This document shows, piece after piece, positions 43,986-52,905 of a stretch of DNA of 64,000 nt. Position numbers and translations under genes: made by a program. Position 1 is the first letter of the stretch. The number at the start of each line of letters is the position of its first letter. Location of the stretch: NCBI RefSeq assembly GCF_002222635.1, contig NZ_CP022415.1, positions 310,001 through 374,000 on the forward strand. The letters run 5' to 3'. This DNA comes from Pseudosulfitobacter pseudonitzschiae (GTDB lineage Bacteria > Pseudomonadota > Alphaproteobacteria > Rhodobacterales > Rhodobacteraceae). The notes beneath the pieces are model-generated. The model ran no database searches and was not told the origin of the DNA. It saw only the letters and a list, made by a program, of their open reading frames with translations.

Positions 43986-46900
43986 ATGCCCCATGATCCC
44001 CGATTCATTCACCTGCGCACCCATTCCGAGTATTCCCTGCTGGAGGGCGCGTTGCGGCTGAAAAAGCTGCCTGACTTGTGCAAAAAACACGATATGCCTG
44101 CGCTGGCGTTGACTGACACCAACAACATGTTCGCGGCGTTGGAATACTCTGTCACGCTGTCGGGGGCGGGAATCCAGCCGATCATCGGCTGTCAGGTCGA
44201 TCTGACATGGGCCGAGACCCGCCCCGGTGACCGGCCGCGCCTGCCTGCGGGCCTTGTGCTGCTGGCGCAGAACGAGACGGGTTACGAGAACCTGATGAAG
44301 CTGAACTCTTGCCTGTATCTTAAGGGAGACGGGCAGTTACCGCAGGTGACACTGGACGAGCTTGAGGCGCTGTCGGCGGGGCTGATCTGTCTGACCGGTG
44401 GGCCCGAGGGGCCGTTGGGCATGTTGCTGCGTGCAGGCCAGCGCCCAGCAGCGCAGGCGATGATGGACCGGCTGGCGGCAGCTTTCCCGCAGCGGCTGTA
44501 TGTCGAGTTGCAGCGGCATCCCGGCCCCGACGGTCAGCCCGATGCGGAAAAGTTGACCGAGCGGCCCTTTGTCGAGATGGCCTATGCGATGGATTTGCCA
44601 CTGGTGGCCACCAACGATGTGTACTTTCCGGCCACAGATATGTACGAGGCGCATGACGCGCTGATCTGCATTGCCGAGGGAGCCTATGTCGACCAGCAGC
44701 AGGACCGACGCCGTCTGACCAACCAGCATTATTTCAAATCGCAGTCCGAGATGGTGACGCTGTTCGCCGATCTGCCCGAGGCGGTCCAGAACACTGTCGA
44801 GATTGCCAAGCGCTGCGCCTTTATGGCCTATCGCCGTGATCCGATCCTGCCCAAGTTTGCCGACGACGAAGTGGTCGAACTGCGCCGTCAGGCCAACGAA
44901 GGCCTGAAGGCGCGGTTGGAGGTGATCCCGCATGCCGCGCCGGTCGAAGACTATCAGAAGCGGCTGGATTTCGAACTGGATATTATCGAGGGCATGGGGT
45001 TCCCCGGTTACTTTCTGATCGTTGCCGATTTTATCAAATGGGCCAAGGACGAGAATATTCCGGTGGGTCCGGGCCGTGGGTCGGGTGCGGGCAGTCTGGT
45101 GGCCTATGCGCTGACCATTACCGACCTTGATCCGCTGCGCTATGCCTTGCTGTTTGAGCGGTTCCTGAACCCCGAACGGGTCAGCATGCCCGACTTTGAC
45201 ATCGACTTTTGCATGGACCGCCGCGAGGAAGTGATCCGCTATGTGCAAAGGAAGTACGGCCGCGACAAGGTGGGGCAGATCATCACCTTTGGTGCGCTGC
45301 TGTCCAAGGCGGCAGTGCGCGACATCGGGCGGGTATTGCAGATGCCATATGGTCAGGTCGACCGGTTGTCGAAACTGATCCCGGTCGAGGGGGTAAAACC
45401 TGTCAGCATCGCCAAAGCCCTGATCGACGAACCGCGCCTGCGCGACGAGGCGCGCAATGAAGAGGTGGTCAAACGGCTGCTGGATTACGGCCAGCAGGTC
45501 GAGGGGCTGTTGCGCAACGCATCGACGCACGCCGCCGGTGTGGTGATCGGCGACCGTCCGCTGGATGCGCTGGTGCCGCTGTACCAGGACCCGCGTTCCG
45601 ACATGCCCGCGACCCAGTTCAACATGAAGTGGGTGGAACAGGCCGGTCTGGTCAAGTTCGACTTTCTGGGCCTGAAGACCCTGACTGTGATCCAGAATGC
45701 TGTGGACCAGATCCGTGGTGCGGGGCGTGACCTGCATGTCGGGGCCGATGGCACGCAGTTATATGAGCCCGCCCCGGGCACGCAGAATGACATCAACGCC
45801 ATCCCGCTAGATGACGAGGCATCGTACAAGCTTTATGCTGCCGCCAAGACCGTCGCCGTGTTTCAGGTGGAATCCAGCGGTATGATGGACGCGCTCAAAC
45901 GGATGAAGCCGACGTGCATCGAGGACATCGTGGCCCTTGTGGCGCTGTACCGTCCCGGTCCGATGGAAAACATCCCGACCTATTGCGAGGTCAAGAATGG
46001 CCTGCGCAAACGCGAAAACCTGCACCCGACGATCGACCATATTCTCGATGAGACCCAAGGCATCATCGTCTATCAGGAACAGGTGATGCAGATCGCGCAG
46101 GACATGGCGGGATACAGTCTTGGCGGTGCCGACCTGCTGCGCCGTGCGATGGGTAAGAAAATTCAGGAAGCGATGGACGCAGAGCGGCCCAAGTTTCTGG
46201 AAGGGTCCAAAGCCAACGGTGTGGACAAGGACAAGGCGATGGAGGTCTGGAACCTTCTCGACAAGTTCGCCAACTATGGTTTCAACAAATCCCACGCTGC
46301 CGCCTATGCGGTGGTCAGCTATCAGACTGCATGGCTGAAGGCGAACCATCCGGTCGAGTTTATGGCCGGTGTGATGAACTGCGATATCCACTTGACCGAC
46401 AAACTGGCGATTTATTTCGAAGAGGTCCGCAAGGCGATGGGCCTGCCATGGGTGCCGCCTTGTGTGAACCGCTCGGATGCGATGTTCAAGGTAGTCGATG
46501 GCGCGCTGGTCTATGCGCTGGGTGCCTTGAAGAACGTGGGCGTCGAGGCGATGAAACTGGTCACCGAAGGCCGCAAGGTGGATGGAGTGGACAAACCCTT
46601 TGCAACGCTGTTCGATCTGGCTCGACGGGTTGATCTGAAACGGGTGGGCAAACGCCCGTTGGAGATGCTGGCCCGTTCTGGGGCTTTTGACCAACTCGAT
46701 AACAACCGCCGCAGGGTGTATGATGCGCTGGACGCTCTGGTGCAATATTCCGCAGCCATCCACGACCAGAAGAACTCGGATCAGGTGTCGCTGTTCGGCG
46801 AGGCTGGCGACGATCTGCCCGAACCGCGGATGATGCCGGGCGATGATTATCTGCCCGCTGAACGTCTGGCCGAAGAGTTCAAGGCCGTGGGCTTTTATCT

Positions 46901-47501
46901 GTCCGGCCACCCGCTGGACGACTATGCCGGCGCGCTGAAACGCAAGGGCGTGCAGACACTGGATGAGGTGCTTGCCGATGTCGAACGGCGCGGGGCAAAG
47001 AATGCCAAACTGGCGGGCGTGGTTGCGGGGTGTCAGATCCGCAAATCGGCCAAGGGCAACCGCTTTGCTTTTGCCCAGTTGTCGGACACCACAGGTGCCT
47101 ACGAGGTCACCCTGTTCTCGGAAGCGCTGGAGAAATCTCAGGACTTTCTGGTGACCGGGGCCAAGGTGATCATCACCGCCGAAGCAACGATGGAGAGCGA
47201 TCAGCTTAAGCTGCTGGCGCGTTCCGTGGCACCGATTGATGCCGTGGTGGCCGATGTGGGTGGCATGGGCCTGCGCGTGTACATCAACGACGCGGGGGCT
47301 ATCGGCTCGATCGCATCGGTGCTGGACGGTGCGACAAAAGGCACGCGCGCGATCGGACGCGGACCGGTCCAGTTGTGCCTGATGGGCGCGGGGCTGAACG
47401 GCGAGGTCGATGTCGAACTGGGCGATGACTTCCCCGTAAACCCGCAGATCAAGGGCGCGATAAAAAGTCTGGGCGGCGTGATAGAAGTCGAGGAAATCTA
47501 G
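43986..47501 (+). CDS. dnaE: DNA polymerase III alpha subunit
   Basis: 1171 residues, normal for DnaE. The N-terminal PHP domain starts FIHLRTHSEYSLLEGALRL (about 8-26). The polymerase active site shows GPGRGSGAGSLVAYALTITD (about 362-381) and the catalytic Asp triplet PDFDIDFCMDRREEV (about 402-416). Helix-hairpin-helix and OB-fold regions follow, the latter around KLAGVVAGCQIRKSAKGNRF (about 1010-1029). It is the replicative polymerase core. The 209-base gap before it, after divergent xdhA, shows no clear motif. Confidence 0.96.
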   Translation: MPHDPRFIHLRTHSEYSLLEGALRLKKLPDLCKKHDMPALALTDTNNMFAALEYSVTLSGAGIQPIIGCQVDLTWAETRPGDRPRLPAGLVLLAQNETGYENLMKLNSCLYLKGDGQLPQVTLDELEALSAGLICLTGGPEGPLGMLLRAGQRPAAQAMMDRLAAAFPQRLYVELQRHPGPDGQPDAEKLTERPFVEMAYAMDLPLVATNDVYFPATDMYEAHDALICIAEGAYVDQQQDRRRLTNQHYFKSQSEMVTLFADLPEAVQNTVEIAKRCAFMAYRRDPILPKFADDEVVELRRQANEGLKARLEVIPHAAPVEDYQKRLDFELDIIEGMGFPGYFLIVADFIKWAKDENIPVGPGRGSGAGSLVAYALTITDLDPLRYALLFERFLNPERVSMPDFDIDFCMDRREEVIRYVQRKYGRDKVGQIITFGALLSKAAVRDIGRVLQMPYGQVDRLSKLIPVEGVKPVSIAKALIDEPRLRDEARNEEVVKRLLDYGQQVEGLLRNASTHAAGVVIGDRPLDALVPLYQDPRSDMPATQFNMKWVEQAGLVKFDFLGLKTLTVIQNAVDQIRGAGRDLHVGADGTQLYEPAPGTQNDINAIPLDDEASYKLYAAAKTVAVFQVESSGMMDALKRMKPTCIEDIVALVALYRPGPMENIPTYCEVKNGLRKRENLHPTIDHILDETQGIIVYQEQVMQIAQDMAGYSLGGADLLRRAMGKKIQEAMDAERPKFLEGSKANGVDKDKAMEVWNLLDKFANYGFNKSHAAAYAVVSYQTAWLKANHPVEFMAGVMNCDIHLTDKLAIYFEEVRKAMGLPWVPPCVNRSDAMFKVVDGALVYALGALKNVGVEAMKLVTEGRKVDGVDKPFATLFDLARRVDLKRVGKRPLEMLARSGAFDQLDNNRRRVYDALDALVQYSAAIHDQKNSDQVSLFGEAGDDLPEPRMMPGDDYLPAERLAEEFKAVGFYLSGHPLDDYAGALKRKGVQTLDEVLADVERRGAKNAKLAGVVAGCQIRKSAKGNRFAFAQLSDTTGAYEVTLFSEALEKSQDFLVTGAKVIITAEATMESDQLKLLARSVAPIDAVVADVGGMGLRVYINDAGAIGSIASVLDGATKGTRAIGRGPVQLCLMGAGLNGEVDVELGDDFPVNPQIKGAIKSLGGVIEVEEI

Positions 47502-47590
47502 GCGCCGCATTGCTGGTTTGTTGCGACTTGGTGGACAGGGGCGCGGCCATTGCGCTAACACAACCGCACGCGAAACGCAGGAGGTGCGGC

Positions 47591-48583
47591 GTGCACAGGG
47601 CTTTGACAGGATTGGTGATGGCGCTTGCCTTGGCAGGCTGCGGCGACCCGCTGGACAAGGTCGAACATTTCTCTGACGTCGAACTGGCCGAAAACGAACC
47701 TGTGGCAGCCGCCCTGCCTTCGCCCGAAGAATTGGCCCGTGAGGGGGGTATTTTTGCCAGCCTTTTCAACGGGGCCAAACCGGCAGAGCCTGCCAAAGAG
47801 GATGAGACCATTGCGGCAGATGCGGGCACCGTCGATGCCGTGACGACAGACGCGCCACAAACCGGAACCACCGAAGGTGATGCGGCCCCTCTGGTCGAAC
47901 CAGAAAAGCGCCGTGGCCTCTTTGGTCTGCTGCGGGCGGGTACCACCACTGACGCGAACGCGCAGGCTGCTGGCGTGCAAACCGTATCGCTCTCACCCGA
48001 AATCACCGAGGCCGCCCCCCAAGCGCGCGTTTCCGAGGAAAAACGCGGCGGTCTGTTTGGCGGCGGGCGTGCTGCACGCGCATCCGGTCCTGATATGCTG
48101 GATGTGCCTTTGGGCGCGGTGCTACCCTATGGTGCCATTGCACGGGTCTGTGATGCGGGTCGTGGTCAGATGGGCACCAAGATCGACAAGGCCCCTGCAC
48201 GCGGCAACGGTTTTACGCTTTATGACAGCAATCCGCAAAGCACCGTTGCGCGCACGTTCTTTATCACCGGCTTTTCCGACGGTTGTGCCCGCCAGTTCAC
48301 GGCCGCCCTTGCCATGTTCGGCGCGCCGTCGATGCACGAACAGCTGCGCTATGGTCGACCTGCGGAAGAATATCCTTATAGCGACACCGACAAGGCCTAT
48401 GAAAAGGTCAAGTCGCAAATTTGCCGCGTAGGAAAACGCAAACCCTGCGGCAGTGCCATCGGTCGGCTGGAAAAAGACACCGTCTTTGTCAGTACCTACG
48501 AGCACTTTGGCAACAACGCGCGTTGGGCCGACATCTTGTTACATGACGGCCATGTGATGGCGGCGGCGATCAAAATGCCCTGA
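47591..48583 (+). CDS. Rhodobacterales-type lipoprotein of unknown function
   Basis: 330 residues from a GTG with AGGAGG seven bases upstream; an earlier ATG frame overlaps that site. The N-terminus VHRALTGLVMALALAGCGD is a lipoprotein signal with Cys at about 17. Residues 20-165 are acidic, Ala/Thr/Pro-rich and probably disordered, with two similar EKRRGLFG / EKRGGLFG boxes. The C-terminal half is folded-looking with Cys in RVCDAG, DGCARQ, SQICRVGKRKPCG, and ends YEHFGNNARWADILLHDGHV. No enzymatic motif seen. It follows dnaE by 89 bases. Confidence 0.75.
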   Translation: MHRALTGLVMALALAGCGDPLDKVEHFSDVELAENEPVAAALPSPEELAREGGIFASLFNGAKPAEPAKEDETIAADAGTVDAVTTDAPQTGTTEGDAAPLVEPEKRRGLFGLLRAGTTTDANAQAAGVQTVSLSPEITEAAPQARVSEEKRGGLFGGGRAARASGPDMLDVPLGAVLPYGAIARVCDAGRGQMGTKIDKAPARGNGFTLYDSNPQSTVARTFFITGFSDGCARQFTAALAMFGAPSMHEQLRYGRPAEEYPYSDTDKAYEKVKSQICRVGKRKPCGSAIGRLEKDTVFVSTYEHFGNNARWADILLHDGHVMAAAIKMP

Positions 48584-48599
48584 GCCGCATGTGGCCTGC

Positions 48600-48634
48600 T
48601 TCATCTTGCCAGATAAACTCTCCCCGAAGGGTCG
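48600..48634 (-). repeat. Dispersed palindromic repeat, copy 4
   Basis: 35-base unit identical to 37575-37609 and in the same orientation. It lies between the convergent lipoprotein gene (ends 48583) and slyX (ends 48657), where it could act as a weak terminator-like hairpin. Confidence 0.8.
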
Positions 48635-48656
48635 ATTTGCCGCTTGATCGCACCTG

Positions 48657-48851
48657 TCAGTAATGCGGCGGGCGTTCGTCACCGGTCACGGTGCCGCCGG
48701 TGGTCTGGGATTCGCGTTCGCCCTCGCGTTGCATCAGCATGTGAACGCGGCGGGTCAGGGTGGCGATCTCGCCCTCTTGGCGGGCAACGACATCCGACAG
48801 GTCGTCAACGGCGCGGATCAGGTGGGCGATCTGTTCTTCGAGCTGTTCCAT
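48657..48851 (-). CDS. slyX: SlyX family small protein
   Basis: 64 residues with AAGGAGA upstream of the ATG. It is a coiled-coil-like protein: EQLEEQIAHLIRAVDDLSDV followed by a heptad-rich middle, ending DERPPHY, the C-terminal PPHY that marks SlyX proteins. The cellular role of the family is unknown. It is divergent from hisS across about 126 bases. Confidence 0.88.
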   Translation of the reverse strand: MEQLEEQIAHLIRAVDDLSDVVARQEGEIATLTRRVHMLMQREGERESQTTGGTVTGDERPPHY

Positions 48852-48977
48852 GCGGGATCTCCTTTGATGCCCATTTGCGCCATCATGCCGCCGCTTGCAA
48901 TGGGGAGCGAGGTGCTTGCCCCCATCTGGCCCATATCGTAAGCCCGTGCGCGAACGCTCATCCCATTGGAGCCTGTC

Positions 48978-50489
48978 ATGGCAAAGCCCAAAAAGACCCC
49001 ACGCCCCAAGGCGGAGACGCCCAAAGGTTTTCGCGACTATTTCGGAGCCGAGGTGACCACCCGCACCGAGATGCTGCAAGCGATTGCCGGGGTTTATCAT
49101 CGCTACGGCTTTGATGCGCTGGAAACCAGTGCGGTCGAGACGGTCGAGGCATTGGGCAAGTTTCTGCCCGATGTGGACCGCCCCAACGCGGGTGTTTTTG
49201 GCTGGCAAGAGGACGGCGAAGGCGAGCGGTCGGGCGACTGGCTGGCGCTGCGCTATGACATGACGGCACCGCTGGCGCGGGTTTATGCCCAGCATCGCAA
49301 CGATTTGCCGAATCCCTACCGGCGCTATGCGATGGGGCCTGTGTGGCGCAACGAAAAACCGGGTCCGGGCCGGTTCCGGCAGTTTTATCAGTGCGACGCC
49401 GACACCGTCGGCAGCGCCAGCATGGGCGCGGACGCCGAGATTTGTGCGATGCTGGCCGACACGCTGGAGCAGGTCGGCATCCCGCGCGGCGACTACATCA
49501 TTAGGGTCAACAACCGCAAAGTGCTGAACGGGGTGATGGAGGTTGCCGGTGTGCTGGACCCTGCCAACCCCGACGCGATGGAGGCCGAGCGCGGCATCGT
49601 CCTGAGGGCCATCGACAAACTGGACCGACTGGGCGTCGACGGCGTGCGCGCTTTGTTGGGGGAAGGGCGCAAGGATGACAGTGGTGATTTCACCGAGGGC
49701 GCGGGCCTAAGCGATGCGCAAAGCGATGTGGTCATGGGCTTTATGCAGGCCAAGCGCGACAGCGGGTCGGCCACCGTGGCACGTCTGCGCGAGTTGGTCG
49801 CCGGATCGGCAACCGGCGAGACGGGGGTGGACGAACTGGAACAGATTGTCGAACTGCTGGCGGCGGGCGGTTATGGCCCCGACCGGATCGAGATCGACCC
49901 ATCGGTGGTGCGCGGGTTGGGCTATTACACCGGTCCCGTCTACGAGGCCGAGCTGACCTTTGAGATCTTTGACGAGAAAGGCCGCAAGCGGCAGTTCGGA
50001 TCGGTTGCTGGCGGTGGGCGTTACGACGACTTGGTCAAGCGGTTTACAGGTCAGGAAGTGCCTGCAACGGGTGTTTCGATCGGGGTTGACCGGTTGCTGG
50101 CGGCGCTGACCGCCAAGGGGCGTATGGACAGCGCAGTGCAGGGGCCCGTTGTCGTTACAGTGATGGACCGCGACAGGATGGCGGATTATCAGGCGATGGT
50201 CGCCGAATTGCGTCAGGCCGGTATCCGTGCCGAGGTTTATCTTGGCAATCCCAAGAATTTTGGTAACCAATTGAAATACGCCGATAAACGCGGCAGCCCC
50301 GTGGCCATCATCGAAGGTGGCGACGAGAAAGGTCGCGGCGTGGTGCAGATCAAGGATTTGATCCTTGGCGCAAAGATTGCCGAAACCGCCACCCACGAAG
50401 AGTGGAAAGACCGGCCCAGCCAGTTCGAAGTGCCGCGTGACCAGATGCTGGCGAAAGTCCGCGAAATTCTTGAAGGACAAGATACATGA
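48978..50489 (+). CDS. hisS: Histidyl-tRNA synthetase
   Basis: 503 residues from the ATG with GGAG upstream; an ATG four codons earlier overlaps the ribosome site. Class II motifs: [10 protein letters not shown] (about 13-22), motif 2 [20 protein letters not shown] (about 116-135) with [10 protein letters not shown], and motif 3 [13 protein letters not shown] (about 362-374). The HisA region [15 protein letters not shown] (about 311-325) binds histidine. The anticodon domain follows. Its stop overlaps hisZ by four bases, forming a hisS-hisZ-hisG operon. Confidence 0.95.
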   Translation: MAKPKKTPRPKAETPKGFRDYFGAEVTTRTEMLQAIAGVYHRYGFDALETSAVETVEALGKFLPDVDRPNAGVFGWQEDGEGERSGDWLALRYDMTAPLARVYAQHRNDLPNPYRRYAMGPVWRNEKPGPGRFRQFYQCDADTVGSASMGADAEICAMLADTLEQVGIPRGDYIIRVNNRKVLNGVMEVAGVLDPANPDAMEAERGIVLRAIDKLDRLGVDGVRALLGEGRKDDSGDFTEGAGLSDAQSDVVMGFMQAKRDSGSATVARLRELVAGSATGETGVDELEQIVELLAAGGYGPDRIEIDPSVVRGLGYYTGPVYEAELTFEIFDEKGRKRQFGSVAGGGRYDDLVKRFTGQEVPATGVSIGVDRLLAALTAKGRMDSAVQGPVVVTVMDRDRMADYQAMVAELRQAGIRAEVYLGNPKNFGNQLKYADKRGSPVAIIEGGDEKGRGVVQIKDLILGAKIAETATHEEWKDRPSQFEVPRDQMLAKVREILEGQDT

Positions 50490-51568
50490 TCACCCGCGAA
50501 GGTCGCGCCAAGGCTGCCGCTCTGCGTGATCGCTTTGAAGCCGCAGGCGCGCAAGTGGTCGAGCCGCCGATGCTGCAAAGCGCCGAGCTGCTGCTGGACC
50601 TCTACGGCGAAGACATCCGTGCGCGCGCCTATGTGACCAGCGACGCATTGCGCGGCGAACAAATGCTGCGTCCGGATTTTACCGTGCCAGTGGTGCAGAT
50701 GCACATGGCCCACGGGGCTGATCCGGCACGATACACCTATGCGGGCGAAGTGTTCCGCCGGCAAGAGGACGACCCTGACCGCGCCAACGAGTTTCTGCAA
50801 GTGGGTTTCGAGGTGTTCGATCGCTCCGACCCTGCGGTGGCAGACGCCGAGGTGTTTGCGCTGATGGCACAGGCTGTCGCGGGGCTGGACCTGCGGGCGG
50901 CCACGGGCGACATCGGAATTCTGGCGGCGGCGGTCAACGGGCTGCGCACCACCGAGGCCAGACGCGCCGCACTTTTGCGCCACATCTGGCGTCCGCGCCG
51001 CTTTCGCGCGCTGCTTGACCGGTTTGCGGGGCGCATACCAGTGCCCGTTAGCCGCAAGGCGTTGCTGGCCAACGCCCAGCCCCGTTTGGGATCTGCACCA
51101 TTGATAGGTATGCGCTCTGCTGCCGAGATCGAAACACGGATCAGCGCGCTGCATGCTGACGCGGCGGCCAAACCGATCAGCAGTGGTGAAATGGACCTGC
51201 TTGATGTGCTGATGAACGTGCGTGAAACGGTGCCTTTTGCCCTGTCGCAGCTGCGTGATCTGACAGTGGACATGCCGTCGATCTCGGGTGCGGTCGAGGG
51301 ACTGGCGGCGCGTTCGGATGCGTTGGTGGCGCGGGGCGTGGACGTGGACACATTGGACTTCGAGGCAAGCTATGGCCGCACGTCGATGGAATATTACGAC
51401 GGCTTTGTTTTCGGATTTTACGCCGCAGGGCGTGCTGATCTGCCAGCGGTGGTCAGCGGCGGGCGCTACGATGCATTGACGCGCAGACTGGGCGGCGGCG
51501 CGGAAATACCGGCTGTGGGCGCCGTGCTGCGCCCCGGCCTGATGGCTGAACTGGAGAAAGGCGCATGA
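50486..51568 (+). CDS. hisZ: ATP phosphoribosyltransferase regulatory subunit HisZ
   Basis: 360 residues, a HisS paralogue without the anticodon domain. It keeps [20 protein letters not shown] (about 59-78) and [12 protein letters not shown] (about 81-92) but lacks the HisS histidine and adenylate motifs needed for aminoacylation. It forms the hetero-octamer with short HisG and is required for its activity and histidine inhibition. It overlaps hisS and hisG by ATGA on both sides. Confidence 0.93.
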   Translation: MITREGRAKAAALRDRFEAAGAQVVEPPMLQSAELLLDLYGEDIRARAYVTSDALRGEQMLRPDFTVPVVQMHMAHGADPARYTYAGEVFRRQEDDPDRANEFLQVGFEVFDRSDPAVADAEVFALMAQAVAGLDLRAATGDIGILAAAVNGLRTTEARRAALLRHIWRPRRFRALLDRFAGRIPVPVSRKALLANAQPRLGSAPLIGMRSAAEIETRISALHADAAAKPISSGEMDLLDVLMNVRETVPFALSQLRDLTVDMPSISGAVEGLAARSDALVARGVDVDTLDFEASYGRTSMEYYDGFVFGFYAAGRADLPAVVSGGRYDALTRRLGGGAEIPAVGAVLRPGLMAELEKGA

Positions 51569-52251
51569 TCAAACTGGGTGTGCCGTCCAAGGGGCGGCTG
51601 ATGGAAAAGACGTTTGACTGGTTCGCGGCCCGTAACATCCGGCTAAGCCGCACGGGGTCGGACCGCGAATACGCAGGTGCGGTGACCGGCATTGACGGCG
51701 TGTCGCTGGTGCTGCTGAGCGCGGGTGAAATCCCGCGCGAACTTGCGGCGGGGCGTATACATCTGGGCGTGACCGGCACCGATCTGGTGCAGGACAAACT
51801 GCCGCTATGGGAACAACAGGTCGAGCCGCTGGAAGAGATGGGCTTTGGCGAGGCGGATCTGATCGTGGCGGTGCCGCAGGCGTGGGTCGATGTGGATACG
51901 CTGGACGATCTGGATGCGGCAGCGGCGGCGTTTCGGGCCGCACACGGGTTCCGGATGCGGATTGCTACAAAATATCACCGGCTGGTCCGCGAATTCCTGC
52001 GTGATGCGGGGGTGGCCGATTATGCCATCGTGGACAGTCAGGGTGCCACCGAAGGCACCGTGGCCAACGAGACCGCCGAGGCGATTGCCGATATTACGTC
52101 CAGCGGTGAGACACTGCGGGCGAACCACCTGAAGATTCTGTCTGACGGTTTAATCTTGCGGTCGCAAGCGACGCTGTGGCGGTCGCGGGTGGCCGATGTG
52201 GCGGACGAGGATCGCAAGGCGATGGCGGACCTGATTGCGCGTTTGGGCTGA
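51565..52251 (+). CDS. hisG: ATP phosphoribosyltransferase catalytic subunit, short form
   Basis: 228 residues, the HisG_S length lacking the C-terminal regulatory domain. It starts KLGVPSKGRLMEKTFDWF. DRADRM-type substrate contacts are represented by GRIHLGVTGTDLVQD (about 62-76), and the PRPP loop region is IVDSQGATEGTVANET (about 155-170, signature for phosphoribosyl binding). It catalyses the first step of histidine synthesis with HisZ, encoded just upstream. Confidence 0.94.
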   Translation: MIKLGVPSKGRLMEKTFDWFAARNIRLSRTGSDREYAGAVTGIDGVSLVLLSAGEIPRELAAGRIHLGVTGTDLVQDKLPLWEQQVEPLEEMGFGEADLIVAVPQAWVDVDTLDDLDAAAAAFRAAHGFRMRIATKYHRLVREFLRDAGVADYAIVDSQGATEGTVANETAEAIADITSSGETLRANHLKILSDGLILRSQATLWRSRVADVADEDRKAMADLIARLG

Positions 52252-52265
52252 GGACCGGATTTCTG

Positions 52266-52310
52266 GCCGGGGGCAGGAGCCTCCGGCGGGGATATTTTAG
52301 CCAGAAGAAG
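52266..52310 (+). repeat. Dispersed palindromic repeat, copy 5
   Basis: Unit with GGGGGCAGGAGCCTCC hairpin, then GGCGGGGATATTTTAGCCAG and AAGAAG. Matches the 3' half of the copy inside xdhA. It fills the gap between convergent hisG and the DUF1489 gene. Confidence 0.7.
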
Positions 52311-52316
52311 TACGGA

Positions 52317-52763
52317 TTAAAGCACACCGATCTCTGCCAGCGCGCGGTTTAGCTCAACGGGCAATGGGTCTTCGGACTCGCGGCCTTTGGGCAGGTCGGG
52401 GGGCGCGTCTGCGGGGATAAGGTAGCGCCATCCTTGAAACGGGCGGCGCAGGCTGGTTTGGGTGCGGATCAGTTCGGGGTCGAGGACAATGGCACATCGG
52501 CGGATGCCGTCGCCACCAATGACTTCGTCCAGACGCAGAATGCGCTGGCGGGCTTGAATGACGCCTTTGATCACCCAGTAGATCGATCCGCCGTTCAGGA
52601 TTTCGTCAACGCGTTTGGGGAACATGCGGGTGATGTGGCGCGGCTGCCCCTTGGCAGTTTGTGCCTGCTTGCTGGACTGCCAAGTGGCCAGATCATCGAC
52701 GTTTTCGGTACCGACGCTGAGCTTGATCAGATTTACACATGATTTGTTCACAGCTTTACCCAC
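52317..52763 (-). CDS. DUF1489 family protein
   Basis: 148 residues. The N-terminus CVNLIKLSVGTENVDDLATW, the core RHITRMFPKRVDEILNGGSI (about 42-61) and YWVIKGVIQARQRILRLDEV (about 62-81) match the alphaproteobacterial DUF1489 family as I know it. It is small, probably cytoplasmic, of unknown function, and widely kept in Rhodobacterales. It is divergent from nrdJ across 142 bases. Confidence 0.85.
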   Translation of the reverse strand: MGKAVNKSCVNLIKLSVGTENVDDLATWQSSKQAQTAKGQPRHITRMFPKRVDEILNGGSIYWVIKGVIQARQRILRLDEVIGGDGIRRCAIVLDPELIRTQTSLRRPFQGWRYLIPADAPPDLPKGRESEDPLPVELNRALAEIGVL

Positions 52764-52905
52764 AGAATCATTTTCCCCACACTCTATGATGTAGCGTTTG
52801 GCACTGTGTCTTCAATGGGTTGTGGTTCGGCGCACTTCAATGGTTGTGATTTGAGGAGCGCTCGGGCATCTTGGGCATCTTTCCACAAGCCAGAGAATCG
52901 ACGCC

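Noticed and set aside
49493-50480. Long minus-strand frames opposite hisS
   Set aside because: They mirror the hisS coding frame and contain no recognisable domain.
52735-52795. Possible NrdR boxes (ACACATGATTTGTT and ACACTCTATGATGTAG) or a cobalamin riboswitch upstream of nrdJ
   Set aside because: Matches to the NrdR consensus are weak and wrongly conserved at the core, and the 142-base gap is too short for a full cobalamin riboswitch with its B12 box, which I do not see.
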